From positions 6,138,001 to 6,202,000 of the forward strand of contig JANTQA010000032.1 in assembly GCA_027625915.1 (NCBI GenBank): 64,000 nucleotides of DNA, written 5' to 3'. A program made the position numbers and the translations under genes. The notes beneath the pieces are model-generated. The model had not been told where the DNA came from. It was given only the letters and a program-made list of their open reading frames with translations, and did no database searches. Positions 36,916 through 49,571 of the stretch are shown piece by piece. Origin of the DNA: Anaeramoeba flamelloides (taxonomy: Eukaryota; Metamonada; Anaeramoebidae). Position 1 is the stretch's first letter. Each line of letters begins with the position of its first letter.

Positions 36916-38288
36916 TTAAAAGGTAAAATCGTAAAAAAAGTAGTTGAAAAAATTCCCTAATCATGTTCGAAATTATTGAATAAAAGAAATTCTTGAACAA
37001 AAACAGATTGAGTTCTTCCAAACATTATGGCTCCAAAACAAAAAAATAATTTTTTTTTCAGAAAATTTTTAAAAAAATGTAAAAAGATGTTACTTTTGTA
37101 GAAAAAAAGTGAAAAACAGTGTTTTTCATTGTGAACATTAATAGAACCATAAAAACAAAAGTAAAATCAATTAAAGTACTAGTCTCTATTATTTTTTTTT
37201 TGACATATTTCTAAATAAGGATACATTATTGAGAAATATGTTTAATATTGCACATAAACAGGCGGTTTCAAATCTAAGTAATTGGCAAAAAATATTCTCA
37301 ATCTCGATTAAATTTAGGTAAAAAAATTTATTGGTGATTAGTCCCTTAAAAGTGGAAACCAATAAACTTTGAATAATAATCAATTATTTTATTTTCAAGC
37401 AAACCAACAAACACAATTTTAATCTACTTTCTTTCATATTGAAATTGTTGGTATAGTTTTGGAGATTGCAAAAATAGTCAATTTTTTGAACAAATTTTTA
37501 ATAATTGTTCAATCAAAATGAAACCCCTACCAAAAGATAATATTCAAAAAAAAAACTGTTATTGTGTTGAATCATTCATTTTGTCTTTATTTATTTATTT
37601 ATTCTTTTATTAATTGATCTTACTTTTCTTTTCCAGTAAGGTTCCCAATTAAAAACCGTAATTTCACTTTTTTTCCTGTTTCACATTTTTTCCAAAACCG
37701 TAAATCATAAATTTTGGTCAAAAAAAATCTTTTCATCTGTCAACAATAGATCCAAAGAACTTTAACGAATGTTAATCCTTCGATTTAGTTTTGGTCTTCA
37801 TTTGGTAATTCCACCTTAAATACGAACTTAAAAAATCTCGACTGAATTTTATTCAAAATTATTAGAAAAACAAAAGAATGTTTTATTGTGTTTTAATGTT
37901 ATTTTACTTCAAAATATCAATAATTTGGGATTGGGACAATTGTCTCAAAATTTATTTTTACAAAAAGTGGTTAAATAGGTTTTTCCAAATTGAAAAAAAC
38001 TAAGGAACCATTCCGACATAAAAATTAAAACATCTAATCTTGAAGGAAGGTATATTATTTGCAAGAATTTTCTTTTCAAAAAAGTGAGTTTTTTGATTTA
38101 AAAATTAAAAACTTGGCAGCATGTTATGTTGATCACTTATTTTCTTCAAAAAAACTGTCTATGGTACAATATAAAATTTGTTTTATTGATCATTTTATTA
38201 AACTTTTTTTAATTTTGTAATTTTTTTGTGAAAAATCACAACGATTCTATCGACATCCCAATAAACTTTCCAAATAAATATTCATAAC

Positions 38289-39395
38289 ATGAGCAAAAAA
38301 AAATCACACCAAAGTGGTATTCAGAGTAAAACAAATGACGAAAGAACAATTTTGAATAATACTGAAGATTTTAACTCCAAAAAAAAAAAGCTATTAACAA
38401 TGAATTCCCCCCAAACCAAGAAACAAAACAATAACAAACGAAAAACAAAGAGACGTCAAAGAGCAACAAAGCTTAAAAGAAAGTCAAAACAGAAACAAGA
38501 AGACAAAATAGGAATGAATTTTCAAATTCTTAAGAAAAACGAACAAGACACAAAAAGTAAAAAACAAATGTTTCCAATTCCTAACAACATAGATCGAAAG
38601 AGATCGTTAAAAACACACCAAACCAATGTACAAACAGAAGAGAAAATCGAGAATAACAATAAAAAAACTATTCTCCCAATCCAAAAAAAAAGAAGAGTAA
38701 ATTTCGCGATCAAAAAAGAGACAAACACACAACAAATTAACAAAAAAACCCAAAACCAAGAAACCCCAAACAAAAACATCACTAAGTATGAAAAAGAAAA
38801 AGAAAAAGAAAAAGAAAATAAAAAAGAAAATAAAAAAGAAAAAGAAAATAAAAAAGAAAATAAAAAAGAAAAAGAAAAAAAAAATAAAGTAAACAAAAAA
38901 GATAAAGAAAAAGTAAAAGAACAAGCAGATTGTTTCAGTGGAAAGGGCATGAATAATCCTAACATTCAGTCAGTTTCTTATAATTATGACAATTATAATC
39001 GAGACATTGAGAATAAAAAAAGTCAGCATTTATCTCCAATTAGACGAAACAATAATGCCGATCAAATTAAAAATAATCTTAGTTTTGAAAATGATATCCT
39101 GTTAAAAAACATAAAAGAAGAAGAAGAAGAGGAGGAAATCGTATACCCCGATCACGATGCCAATACATCGTCCGATACAGACCCTAGCGAGACATTAATT
39201 CTAAGTAATTTTCAACCAATTTTAAAAAATGCAAACAAGAACATTAACAAACAAACAATTACTTACACACAGTCTTTTGCAAGCTCTGTTCATAAAAAAG
39301 AAAAAATGTCATCTTGGATCCAATTTTATCTAATAGCTTTCTTTATTATCGTTATTATTGCACTGTTACTCCTTTTTAAAGACTGGATGAAATAA
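38289..39395 (+). CDS. tail-anchored Lys-rich protein, unknown function
   Basis: Single exon of 368 residues. Residues 1-340 are polar and mostly disordered: strongly basic at 30-75, a KEKEN-type Lys/Glu/Asn repeat at 165-215, and an EEEEEEEIVYPDHD acidic patch near 278. Residues 344-363 (FYLIAFFIIVIIALLLLF) form one very hydrophobic helix five residues from the C-terminus. That is the layout of a tail-anchored protein inserted after translation with its bulk facing the cytosol. No folded domain was recognised, so the organelle and partners cannot be told. Low-complexity runs resemble those of the C2-DIL protein, a genome-wide habit rather than homology. The hydrophobic tail in an otherwise charged frame argues that the ORF is real. 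Confidence 0.75.
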   Translation: MSKKKSHQSGIQSKTNDERTILNNTEDFNSKKKKLLTMNSPQTKKQNNNKRKTKRRQRATKLKRKSKQKQEDKIGMNFQILKKNEQDTKSKKQMFPIPNNIDRKRSLKTHQTNVQTEEKIENNNKKTILPIQKKRRVNFAIKKETNTQQINKKTQNQETPNKNITKYEKEKEKEKENKKENKKEKENKKENKKEKEKKNKVNKKDKEKVKEQADCFSGKGMNNPNIQSVSYNYDNYNRDIENKKSQHLSPIRRNNNADQIKNNLSFENDILLKNIKEEEEEEEIVYPDHDANTSSDTDPSETLILSNFQPILKNANKNINKQTITYTQSFASSVHKKEKMSSWIQFYLIAFFIIVIIALLLLFKDWMK

Positions 39396-40671
39396 ACCTT
39401 GATTCCTTTGTTTGTATTTTTTTATAAAAAGGTAAACAGATTCTTGGTATGGTCACATTGAAATCAACAAAAAAAAAAACAAAAATATTTTTTTTTTATC
39501 TGTTATCGTAAAAATCGATTAAAAAAATTTAAATTTAAAACGAAAACGATTAAAAAGAAATAATTATCATTGGGGATGTAATGAATTAATTAATATTGTA
39601 TCTAATATTTGATTTATTTCAAACTGGAAAATAAGCCAAATGATAATAGATGCTCTTACAAAGGATTGCACGGCAAGGCTTGTCCATATATTTAGCTAAT
39701 CCTTTCGTTTGTCTAATACACATACACATATACATATACACATACATTTGCATCGTTTTATGTCTAATAATAAAAAAACCTAATAAATTTTCATTTTGTT
39801 CTTTATGCATTTACTTTTCAATAAATTATTTTTCACATTTGGTTTTGTTATCCCAAAGAATATTTTCTTTTTTTTTTTGGAAAATTTTTCTTTTATGTTA
39901 TAGAGTATACTACCTAAACTAATCTTTGTTTTTGTCAAAGTGTCCCAATATTTTTTTTCAAATGTTAATTATCATTTATAATTAACATTTAAAGAACAAA
40001 AAAGAAATGAGTAGAATAATAAACATCAAAGAATAGTTGATATTATCAATAAAGTAAAACTAAACAAATCAATAGATTTTCTAAAAAATTGAAAAAACAG
40101 AAAATTCTTCGGGCTCCATTGAGAAAAACATCAAAGTTAAATTTGATCTTCAATTCAAGATCTAAATAAAATTCCAATAGAAACCAATATCATTTCTCTG
40201 CAACCATTTTCGCTGTTTGTTAACAACATAGAATAACACTGGTTTACCAAGTAACTATTGATCTTCCAATAAAAAATAATTTGTTGAAATTCTAGCTGTA
40301 GTTATTATGTGGAATAAATAATTTGATATCTTCTAATTCTATATGTTTTTTTCAGATAAAAATTTTACATAATGTTTGTTCGTTAACTATTCCAAATTTG
40401 AATATTTTTTCAATATTCCAAATCTATAAATTTAACAATTTGAATAAGTTAGAAATCAAAAAAAAAAAAAAAAAACTATTAATACTTCATAATTAAAATA
40501 GAAAATGATTATAAACTTTAATAAAATTGTGATATTACTTATTTAGATAAATAAAAAAATTATTTCAGAAACATTTGCTTGGTTAATTAACTTATTTTTA
40601 TATTTTTCAAATAAGATTTTAATTTTCTTTTGACCTCCCTTTTAAATTATTTTTTCAAATTTAACAATTAA

Positions 40672-41485
40672 GGACTATCTAAAAAAAGGCCATTTCTGGT
40701 GTATGGGGGGTTAAAACACTACTGTTTTAGACAATTTATCTTTTTCAATTCACCAGAAACCCAAAATTGAGAATTTTTTGAAATTTTTTTACAATTTTTA
40801 GAACTCGAAAACATTTTTTGGATTTTTAAAATCGTTTGTCATTTTTTTCAGCGCAGCTAATTTTTAGCAACCTCAAAAAAATGAAAAAGAAATTTTTTTT
40901 TCCTTTTAAAGCCAAATTGACGATATTCAATTCCATCATTTCCAACAAAAAAGTGTTTTTTTTTGTAGAAAAGCATACATAAAAAATTTTTTACAAAAAA
41001 AGATCAGAACACATAAAATTTTTTTTACAAATAAGATCAAAAAAATTCTAAAAATAAAAGATGAAAAAATAAAAAAATAAAAAAAATCTTTTTCACATTT
41101 TGAGAAATACAAACATTGTAAATGAATGACAAATAAAAAATAAATCACTTCTAACTTTTCCCCTTTTCATTTTAAATTATTTTTAAAATGACAAAGAAAA
41201 ATTTGCATTTCGATAAATTTAATGATCATATCCGAACCATATTTTTTCTAATTGAAGTATTGTCTTACAATCAATTTTTACCTCTGAAAATTGAAAGTTA
41301 GAACAAACATGGTTGGGATATGGTTTTCAGTAATAGGTTTGCTAATGAGAATCTGATCTGTCAAAATTACCAATTCCTAAAAATCTGAAATTTGATAGTT
41401 CTTCTGGATACTAAGAAATAAAGACAACATTTCACTCGTGTTTTAATCCCTGTAAAGGCAATAGTGGCCTTATTTTAGATAATCC
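40672..41485 (-). mobile_element. TTAA-flanked element, ~814 bp, copy 2
   Basis: Flanked by TTAA (40,668-40,671 and 41,486-41,489). Ends GGACTATCTAAAAAAAGGCC and, from the other side, GGATTATCTAAAATAAGGCC. It is the reverse-oriented relative of 36,128-36,915; shared blocks include GCAGCTAATTTTTAGCAACC and CATTTCGATAAATTTAA. Non-coding. Confidence 0.87.
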
Positions 41486-42292
41486 TTAAATTGAGTTGCT
41501 TAAAACAATTTTTTTTTTTTTTTTTACCAAATAGTTATCAAGTATTAAATGAAAAGTCAAAATAATACAAATACTTTTCTCAAATTAAAATACAAACAAA
41601 TATAATAAACATGATAAAAATGTTTCCCAATTAAAATTTTGTTATTAAAATTTTATTTTAATTTTCTGTCATTTTTTCTCTTAATTTTGAATATTTCAGA
41701 TTATTTTAATTTAGACATTTAAAATTGGTAGATTGGGAATATTTAAACAATATCGCCTTTTGGATAGTTAATGAATAGGCAATAAGTTATATATTTATTT
41801 ATACAATGGTAATACATTTTATTAATTTTTAATATTATTTACAATTGATAATTAAATGATGAAATTAGCCACTTTTTTGAAATTTAAAGGTTTTATATTT
41901 TACTAAAATGCACGAAATAGGGAAAAAAAGTTTGTAGATCATTATTTTTTATCTTTTCTTCAACAATGAAGCTTTTTAAAGTATTACTTGTTTTGAGAAT
42001 CCAAATTTGATCAAATTTCAACTGATTATTATTTTATCAATCCTTAAATCTAACTTTTCTTTCTATTTCTAAGTTGATCCCAAATATATTGATGTTCAGA
42101 TAAAAAAAAACCTAACAATTAAATTGGATTTATTCAAAATATAATCTATTTATGAGTTATTTAGTTACAGAATAAAGAGAAAATAATTAAGTGAATATAA
42201 TTTAAATACAAGTGTTATTTAAAAGTTGTGTTTCAAAGATTTCAAATCAAAAATGACTTCGGGTTCTGGAGTATAAAAGATATATAAATTAC

Positions 42293-42480
42293 GGAATAAT
42301 TTTTTTCTGTATCCATTTTTAAGGTTGTTTTTCATATAAAAAAATTTAACACTTTAAATCCTTTTCCAGCTAAGGGACTAGTTACATTGATTGAATTACC
42401 ACTGTTTGAAAGGTTTTTAGTATTAAATTTTTTTATATGAAAAAAAAAATTAAAAATAGATGTACAGAAAAATTATTTTT
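42293..42480. mobile_element. 190-bp foldback palindrome, MITE-like
   Basis: About 60-base arms: AATAATTTTTTTCTGTA then TTTTCATATAAAAAAATTTA on the left, repeated inverted on the right. The loop is about 60 bases. No second copy was seen, so it may be a MITE or a lone palindrome. Confidence 0.6.
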
Positions 42481-43069
42481 GTAAAAATTCAAAAACAAAA
42501 TCCTTTTTAAGAATTACATACCCATCCTTGAGGGGGCTGAGTAATTGTGTTATTCCACTTTCGCTTCTCAAAAAAACATTTCACACTGAAGAAATTGGAC
42601 AAAAAAAAAAAAAAAAAATTTTGTCATCTTTACTTTTTCACAAAGAATATTTTTCTTTGTTATTCAATGAAAAGGAAAATTTCAAATAACACAAAAAAAA
42701 TAATTGCAAAAAATGGCTTTTGGGGATTTTCAAGTGTATTTTAAATTTGAAAACATTTCAAACTGGTAAAAGCAAATTTAAAAAATATGTAGAACAGCTC
42801 TAGAAAATAGTGTGAGTTCAGAAAGTTGAAATGGAAATTCTAAAATAATAAGATCAAAATTTTCATTCATCTTTCAAAAAAAAACAACCTCTCTAAGAAT
42901 TATAATAAATTTTCAAAAGTCCCCAATTCTAGAAAACAAGAAAATTAATAATTTAAGCTGATTTCAGAATTAAAAATTTGAAATGTTACCTGATTTAAAA
43001 ATCTTTTTATGGAAAGTTGAAGGAAAATTTTTATCAATTTATTTTGCAACAAATAGTAATGGAAACTCT

Positions 43070-43290
43070 TGTAGTGAAATTATATTTATTTTTATTGGAA
43101 TTTTATTTGATTTTCAATTGTAGATCAAAACGAACATTGATGATTTTCTCAATAGAATACTAAGAATTTAAGTTTTTTCAATTTTTAAAAAAATATATTG
43201 ATTATTTCTTTTATTTCAGGCAGTTATCAACTATTCTTGAGGTGTATTATTCTATTTAGTTCTTATTTGTTCTTGAAAGGTCAATTATAA
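43070..43290 (+). repeat. dispersed repeat, copy related to 35,280-35,510
   Basis: Contains TTTTATTTGATTTTCAATTG, GTAGATCAA, then ATCAACTATT in the same order as at 35,280-35,510. Class unknown. Confidence 0.5.
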
Positions 43291-43901
43291 AAAATTATTG
43301 ATATTTAAAAAAAAAGTTAAACACTTTCAAAAAAACAAGTTATTTTTCGATAGAAATATTAAAAAAAAATTCACTTTATTTCTCTTAAATATAGCTTCCA
43401 AGAAATTTGTTAGAATTTGGGTTCTTATCCAATTTGCCTTTTCATTGTCCATTCTATTCATTGATATTTTTTGGGGTCTTTGTAACTATTTAAAAAAGGA
43501 AAATGCGAGTGGAAGAAAAACTTTTTTCCTAATTGTGATTAAACACCCAATTATTTTTATAATAACATAATGTAGGCATTAAAAATATCATTGTTATGTA
43601 TAAAAGCCATAATTTAACAAATTAATTTCCTATTGGTTATAAATAACTAAATTTTTAATTTGTTTTGTTTCGTATAAAAATTAGAATAAAAACGTCACTT
43701 TTCAGACTAAATATTAGTTAATTTTCCATAATAACCAAAATAAAAAATTTGATCAAAATAACAAATTTTAAAACTGTCAGCTCTGTCCTTTGAGTTTTTA
43801 TTTTTGAAATTTCCTTCTACAAAAAAATGAGAAAATCATATTTCAGGTTTTTTCCAATTCCATTTTTTCATTTTTTTCTTATTATTTCAAGTCAAAATAA
43901 A

Positions 43902-44840
43902 ATGCAATTAATAATTAAATTGCAACAAAACAGAACCAACTACGCTATTGATGTGAACAAAAATGATACAATCAAAACACTTAAAAAGAACATTCAGAAA
44001 GCTTCTGGTGTTCCATGGTTTTTTATCATCTTATCATCCTCTTGCAAACAACTTGAAGACGACAAAACCATCTCTTATTATGATCTTCAAAAAGGTCAGA
44101 TTCTTACAGACATGTTTTCTTATCGTGTCAGTTATGGGGGAGTACACGTCAATTTTAGCTCTGGGGATGATCTCTGGGAAAAGTGTTATGGTTCAAATAA
44201 AGTTCTTGATCTCAAAACGATGATTCAAGAGAAAAGAAATATTCCAATTGAAAACCAAACGATCATAAATAAAGGGCAAATACTCGAAGACGGAAGCAAA
44301 ATGGAAACATACGGCTTTAAAGGTGCCCGTTTTCTTGCTAAATTAACATGCTTAAATCTTGACAAGTCAAATGGTAATGCTGATTCAGAGTTTGGATTTT
44401 TTTTTATATGGCATGCCCAATATAGGAGCGATCAAAATTCCCGACTTGGCAATTTGACAAAGAAGTGTGTAAAAATTGATACAAACTTGATATTAAAAAT
44501 GAAATTTGTCAAATTCCGAAATGAAAACAAATCAAAGAAAAAGAGAAACAAAGAAGATTTATTAATTGAGTCACTCTTTGAGATCGGTTTTAAAATTGAA
44601 TTTAGCTTAATATGGAACGGATCAAATACAGAAACAATTTCCCAAAGTCTGAGTTGCCAAATAATCCCAAAGAAATGTCTTGTGAAATACAATTCAAACT
44701 GGTTAATCAATGACGAAACTGTACAATTAAATAATAATGAAAATTTTTTAAAAAATTCAATTTATCAATTCAAAATTCAACCATTGGAAAAAAGCGTTCA
44801 GAATTTAAATTGGTTGTATTCCTTTAGAACAGAATATTAA
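43902..44840 (+). CDS. tandem ubiquitin-like domain protein
   Basis: Single exon; 312 residues from the ATG at 43,902. Residues 1-72 form a ubiquitin fold: MQLIIKLQQNR, DTIKTLKKNIQKASGVP and CKQLEDDKTISYYDLQKG line up with MQIFVKTLTGK, DTIENVKAKIQDKEGIP and GKQLEDGRTLSDYNIQKE of ubiquitin. Residues 76-155 form a second, more diverged one (NKGQILEDGSKMETYGFKGARFLAKL). Neither ends in a Gly-Gly, so they are fixed domains and not conjugated modifiers. The last ~150 residues are beta-rich and unknown. The frame is also open to an ATG at 43,827, which would add 25 residues with a hydrophobic FRFFPIPFFHFFLIISS run. I prefer 43,902 because ubiquitin folds start right at this Met and the upstream DNA is a T-rich leader. 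A likely adaptor in ubiquitin or proteasome biology, inferred from fold only. Confidence 0.83.
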   Translation: MQLIIKLQQNRTNYAIDVNKNDTIKTLKKNIQKASGVPWFFIILSSSCKQLEDDKTISYYDLQKGQILTDMFSYRVSYGGVHVNFSSGDDLWEKCYGSNKVLDLKTMIQEKRNIPIENQTIINKGQILEDGSKMETYGFKGARFLAKLTCLNLDKSNGNADSEFGFFFIWHAQYRSDQNSRLGNLTKKCVKIDTNLILKMKFVKFRNENKSKKKRNKEDLLIESLFEIGFKIEFSLIWNGSNTETISQSLSCQIIPKKCLVKYNSNWLINDETVQLNNNENFLKNSIYQFKIQPLEKSVQNLNWLYSFRTEY

Positions 44841-46288
44841 AAAAAATATTAATTTTTTCAATTTGAATGGGAAAATTTAATTATTTCTTTGAATATAATT
44901 TTTTTTTTATTATTATTTTGATTATTTGGTAAATAAAAAAGGAAATATTTAATCAAAAAACACCACTTTTTGTGATTTTTTCTTCTCACTTTATTACTCT
45001 GTTTCTCAATCATTTTTTTTTTTTTTGAGTTTTTTTCAAAAAATAAGTAACTAATTTGTATTTTTTTTTGTAATAATTTGATTAGATTCATCCCTTCAAA
45101 ACAGAGTGGAGCAATTTTAAAAAACCGAGTGCTTTTTTTTTTTTTGATTATAAGAATTAAATCTTTATTCAGGTTTTGGATTTTAAAATAGCTAGTACTA
45201 AAAAAATTTAAAAGATCTTTTATTCTCGATCTAATTTTTCCAACATTCAAAGGTTTAGTTCTTACTTTTTTGAAATAAAATAATGTTTTTAAAAAAGATT
45301 TACTCGAATTAGAGTTTTCACTTCTTTAAAATAGAAAGCTGGAAAAATTTTAGATAAATCCTGATCTTTTTAAAATATTTGAATTTAAAAATGTTTGGTT
45401 TATTTCACAATTTGTTTTTAAAATTTTACTATAATTATAACATTATTTCATTTTTTTTTTTATTATGAAATGTGGTTTTCTTACATTCTTTATATATATA
45501 TATAACAGGTATGTGGATTTTTTTTGATTTCGTTAAACAGGTTCCGCACAGGTGGGTGACGTGTAAAATTTGTTTGTATGATATAACAAATAATCAAAAC
45601 ACAAAAAACTTAGGTGAGCTGATCTAATTTGGAATTGGTAAAAATTTAATTTTTGACCAGTTTTCTTCCCCAAATAGTAATTTTAAAAAAATAATTAATT
45701 CTTATTCTCAGTGTTTTAAGATTTAACTATTTTCAAGGGTTTTAAACGGAACTCTATTAATATTGTTTTGGCGTTTTCAAAATAGAAAATCAAATTATTT
45801 TCACGATTTTAAATCCAAAACCACCCATATAAATAGGAAATTGCTAATATGTATCGTTTTTTACTATTTTTAGGAAATGATATACTAGCTGTATATAATT
45901 GTTTTTTTTAAGGTTGTTTGTTAGTTTTTTCGTTGGCATTTTTTTACATCCCATAAATGAAAAGTATGATTTCTAATTATTCGAGGACTTTTTCAAAAAA
46001 AAAAACGAAAAAAGGGATGAAAAGAAAAAATATGTAAAAAATAAGAAAAAATAAAAATTTAAGTTGAAAGTGATTTTAAAATGAAAAATCGTAATACTTG
46101 TGAGATATATATATATATATATATATAAACTCCTTTTCAGTCAAAGGGGCCCAGTTGTATTGAAGAAATGGAAGACATTCTATGAGTTTAATTCATTACT
46201 CTTTTCAAACTAAAATTTTCAATTTTTAGATCATAATCATTTTTTCTCATTTTGTAAAATTTTGTTTTTTTTTGTTTTTTGCTTTTTG

Positions 46289-46321
<33 letters not shown>

Positions 46322-48400
46322 TTTACTTTAAAAAAAAATGTTTGAAAAACGAAATAAACATTAAGAAAAGTTAAGCTTTGTATGTTCTTATAAAATTCAT
46401 ACATTTACAAGTAAAAAATCTTATAATCAACGGTTTTAATTTCCTAAAGAAATTGAGAATTTTGCACAAGACGTTCCAATGAATGGGGCCCAAAAAATTT
46501 TTTAACATTTTTTTTTTTTTTTGAAATTTATGGTTTTTTCAGGGGTTTCTACTATAATTATGGACTCTTATAAGAAGTTTATTGTTTCTCGTATTTCTAA
46601 ACAATCTAAGTTTGGTTGATTCTTTAAAATAAAGTGACTTTTTCATTTTTGGCTGTGCCCCTTTGAGTGAAATGGAGTTTATATATATATATATATATAT
46701 TACGTGATTTTCTTTAAAAATCCCTTTTTCCAATAGCATTATCAATTATTTTGAGATTATTAAATTTATCTTCAAAATTAATTTCAGAATCATCCTTTGT
46801 ATAAAATATATTCTTTAGATATTTTTTTAAAAAATATTTCTTTTTTATTATTTAATCCTTTTTAACCAGATAAAAACATTTAAAGAATAAGAAATAATTA
46901 GAAAAAAATCAATTTATAATAATTCATAAAACGTTAAACTGGTAGAGTTATTTGCCTTTAATATTTCTTGTTTTTTTTTTAAATCTAAATGAGACTGTTA
47001 TGGTTTCATATTTTGAAATGTACAATTGACTCATTGTAAATAAAATTTCATTAAAGTCAATGAAATTAATGTTTTATCACATTTTATTGTGTAAAATCCT
47101 AGAAAAAAATACAATAATTATCAAACCAAAACTATTTAAAATATGAACTTCCAATAAAAAATATATATTATTTAAATTCCAATTCAAAAATTTTAACTGA
47201 TACTAAAAATTCAATATTGGATAAAAAAAAATTATTTAATCAATATTCGAAGAAACATCAAATTAGAATCATTCATTAATTGAAATGTTAACATTTGTTT
47301 ATAAATTACAATACTCACAAAAAAATAAATAATTATCAATACTAATAAATGAAATATCTGTTAAAACTTTGGGAGAGAGTAAAACAAAAAAAATCTATTG
47401 GTAAATTTGTAAATTTTTATCGGAATTATTGATCAATCAAAAGGTTAATTACAATCAACTAATTTTATTTGAGTTCTTCTTTATTTTGAACAACTCGAAT
47501 ATTTCCCAATGTCCATTGATTTGAAAAATATTTAAATTGAACCAAACAGGTTATGTAATTCAAAAAATGAAATGAAAATAAAAAAATAAAAGATCAAAAA
47601 ATGATTTTTATATTTTAGATAATCAAAATTATTACCAATTTGAATGAGATTGTATTAACACGATTATTTTATTCCTTTCAATTGTGTGAAAAAAATTGTA
47701 TTTAATTTAAAATTCTTTTTAATTAAAATAATTCAATTAATGAATAAATCAGTCAAATAATTTTCATGTATTTTATTTTTGATTGTTTTTTTTTTTTTTT
47801 TGATAGTTGGAATAATATATAAACATGTTATGAAACAATATTTGAACACAAAATCAATTTTCTAATTTCCAACAACAAAATTTGTATTTTAATATATCTT
47901 CAGTAATTGAAATTCTTTTTACTTTTTTGTTATTATTTATTATCTTTAACTTTTTTTTAATTATCTAAAAAAAAATGGGTATAATAACTACCATAAACAA
48001 TTCAAATTGATGAATTTTAATAAGTTTTAGAAAAAAAATTACCATATACCATTCATAATGACTTTTCATTAAACAAACTTAATTACATTTTTTTGAAAGA
48101 ATTCCCACTGTTAGATCACATTAAATAAATATTCAACATCGCTAATTATAGTTAATCAGTTTAAAATTCAAATTTTAATTGATAAAATAAAATATTAAAA
48201 ATGATGTATTGGAATATTAAGTGAATTTAGTAAAAAATTCAAAATATCATAAAATATTTTATATTATCTACATTTCAAAAAAAAAATGTAAAAAAATAAT
48301 AAGTTACTTAAAATAAGGTTAATGAATCTAATAAGTCACAAAATACTATTATTTTAGTTCTTAATTGAACAAAATTCTTTTTTAAATATATTTTATTTAA

Positions 48401-48432
<32 letters not shown>

Positions 48433-49571
48433 TTACTTTTTATTGAAAATCTCGGCATTATTATTACATTTCTTTTTATAACAAAATTACAAAATCAATA
48501 TTTTCTACTTTTTAACGATTTATTTTCAGAAAAGAAATTGTTTTATATTCATACATAATTCTGAAAATTAAATATTATATCAATTAAAACTATAACCATT
48601 AGATTTTAATTTAGCTCGGAATAGTTTTTTATTATCTAACTTTTCCATTTTAGAAACTGATTATTATAATGCTACAATTTAAATTGAATCTCATCAATAA
48701 ACTATTTCAATATATTCTCTATCTTTATTCTGACCATATAAAACAAAAAATACCAAATTGATCATATGTTTCCAAAGTGTTTTAGTAAAAAAAAAAGATG
48801 AGATACTTAAAGTAGAAAATTTTGAATGCTTTAAAAATATCACGGCAAATAAATATGAAAAAGAATAGAATCCCGTTTTGGTCAATTCTCAAATTTATAT
48901 AAATCTTAGCATTGCAGATCAAAAGGAAATTGAAAAGGAAATTTAATTTGTAATTCAGAAAAAAATCCAAACAAAAACAATTCTCTAAATTAACTGAAAT
49001 TTAGAACACTTAAAGTTAAAAACCCATAAGATCTAAAAAACTAAGTACTATAAAGAAGTTTACAAAAGTCAAAAAAAACAGTATAGCAATAAATTTTTTT
49101 GTCAATCCTTGAACGAAGCTGGTTCATCTTTACAAACCAAACATTAATACAAAAAAAAAAAAAAAAATGCAAGTACTCACAATTGATATTAAAAAAAAGA
49201 AATATTTTACTTTTATATTTCTATAATGATCCTTCATACACTAATAATAATTTTAAAAAGTTATTCACAAAAATACAAAACAATGAAAAATGAAGAAAAA
49301 GAAGAAAAGAAATTTTTAATAAATGTTTCTTTTTTTATTTTTTGAGTACAATTATCAATTTAAAAATAAGATTTGAAAATTAATTGATTTTATGGTTTGT
49401 TTTTAGAAAGAAATTTTTTTTAAAAAAAATCTGTGTTTTTAGAAATAAAAAGAAAAAAGTATTGTAAAAAAATAATAAAAAAATAAATAAATAATAAAAA
49501 TAAAAATATGAAAAAAATAAAATAAAAAGAATATTAATAATAAAAATAAAAATAAAAACGGATTGTGTAAT
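44841..49571. other. 4.7-kb gene-free region
   Basis: Convergent spacer between the ubiquitin-like gene (+) and the RhoGEF-kelch gene (-). It contains the AAACTCC-ended element 46,127-46,680, several TA microsatellites and an A-rich stretch at 49,440-49,560. A 130-codon minus frame at 44,858-45,250 opens only with TTG, is Lys/Phe-biased, and is not called. Confidence 0.5.
46127..46680. mobile_element. AAACTCC-ended inverted-repeat element, 554 bp
   Basis: The ends are AAACTCCTTTTCAGTCAAAG and, from the other side, AAACTCCATTTCACTCAAAG, each followed by GGGC. It sits inside a (TA)n microsatellite, so TA lies on both sides. The interior matches 59,659-60,203 (for example CTAAACAAT and AGTTTGGTTGATT). 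Non-coding; a TA-targeting Tc1/mariner-type MITE is likely. Confidence 0.82.

Larger units (their letters stand above)
33436..38288. other. 4.9-kb intergenic region with repeats
   Basis: No gene supported. Holds poly-A (33,500-33,529), a (TA)n run at 34,384-34,414, a dispersed repeat at 35,280-35,510, a truncated Tc1-like MITE at 35,515-35,665 and the TTAA-flanked element at 36,128-36,915. Confidence 0.5.
39396..43826. other. 4.4-kb intergenic region with repeats
   Basis: No gene supported. Contains the TTAA-flanked element 40,672-41,485, a 190-bp palindrome at 42,293-42,480 and the dispersed repeat at 43,070-43,290. A 90-codon frame at 43,298-43,570 is hydrophobic, AT-biased and lacks splice context, so it is left out. 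Confidence 0.5.

Noticed and set aside
44858-45250. 130-codon minus-strand frame after the ubiquitin-like gene
   Set aside because: No ATG in frame near its start, homopolymer-driven Lys/Phe content, no domain.
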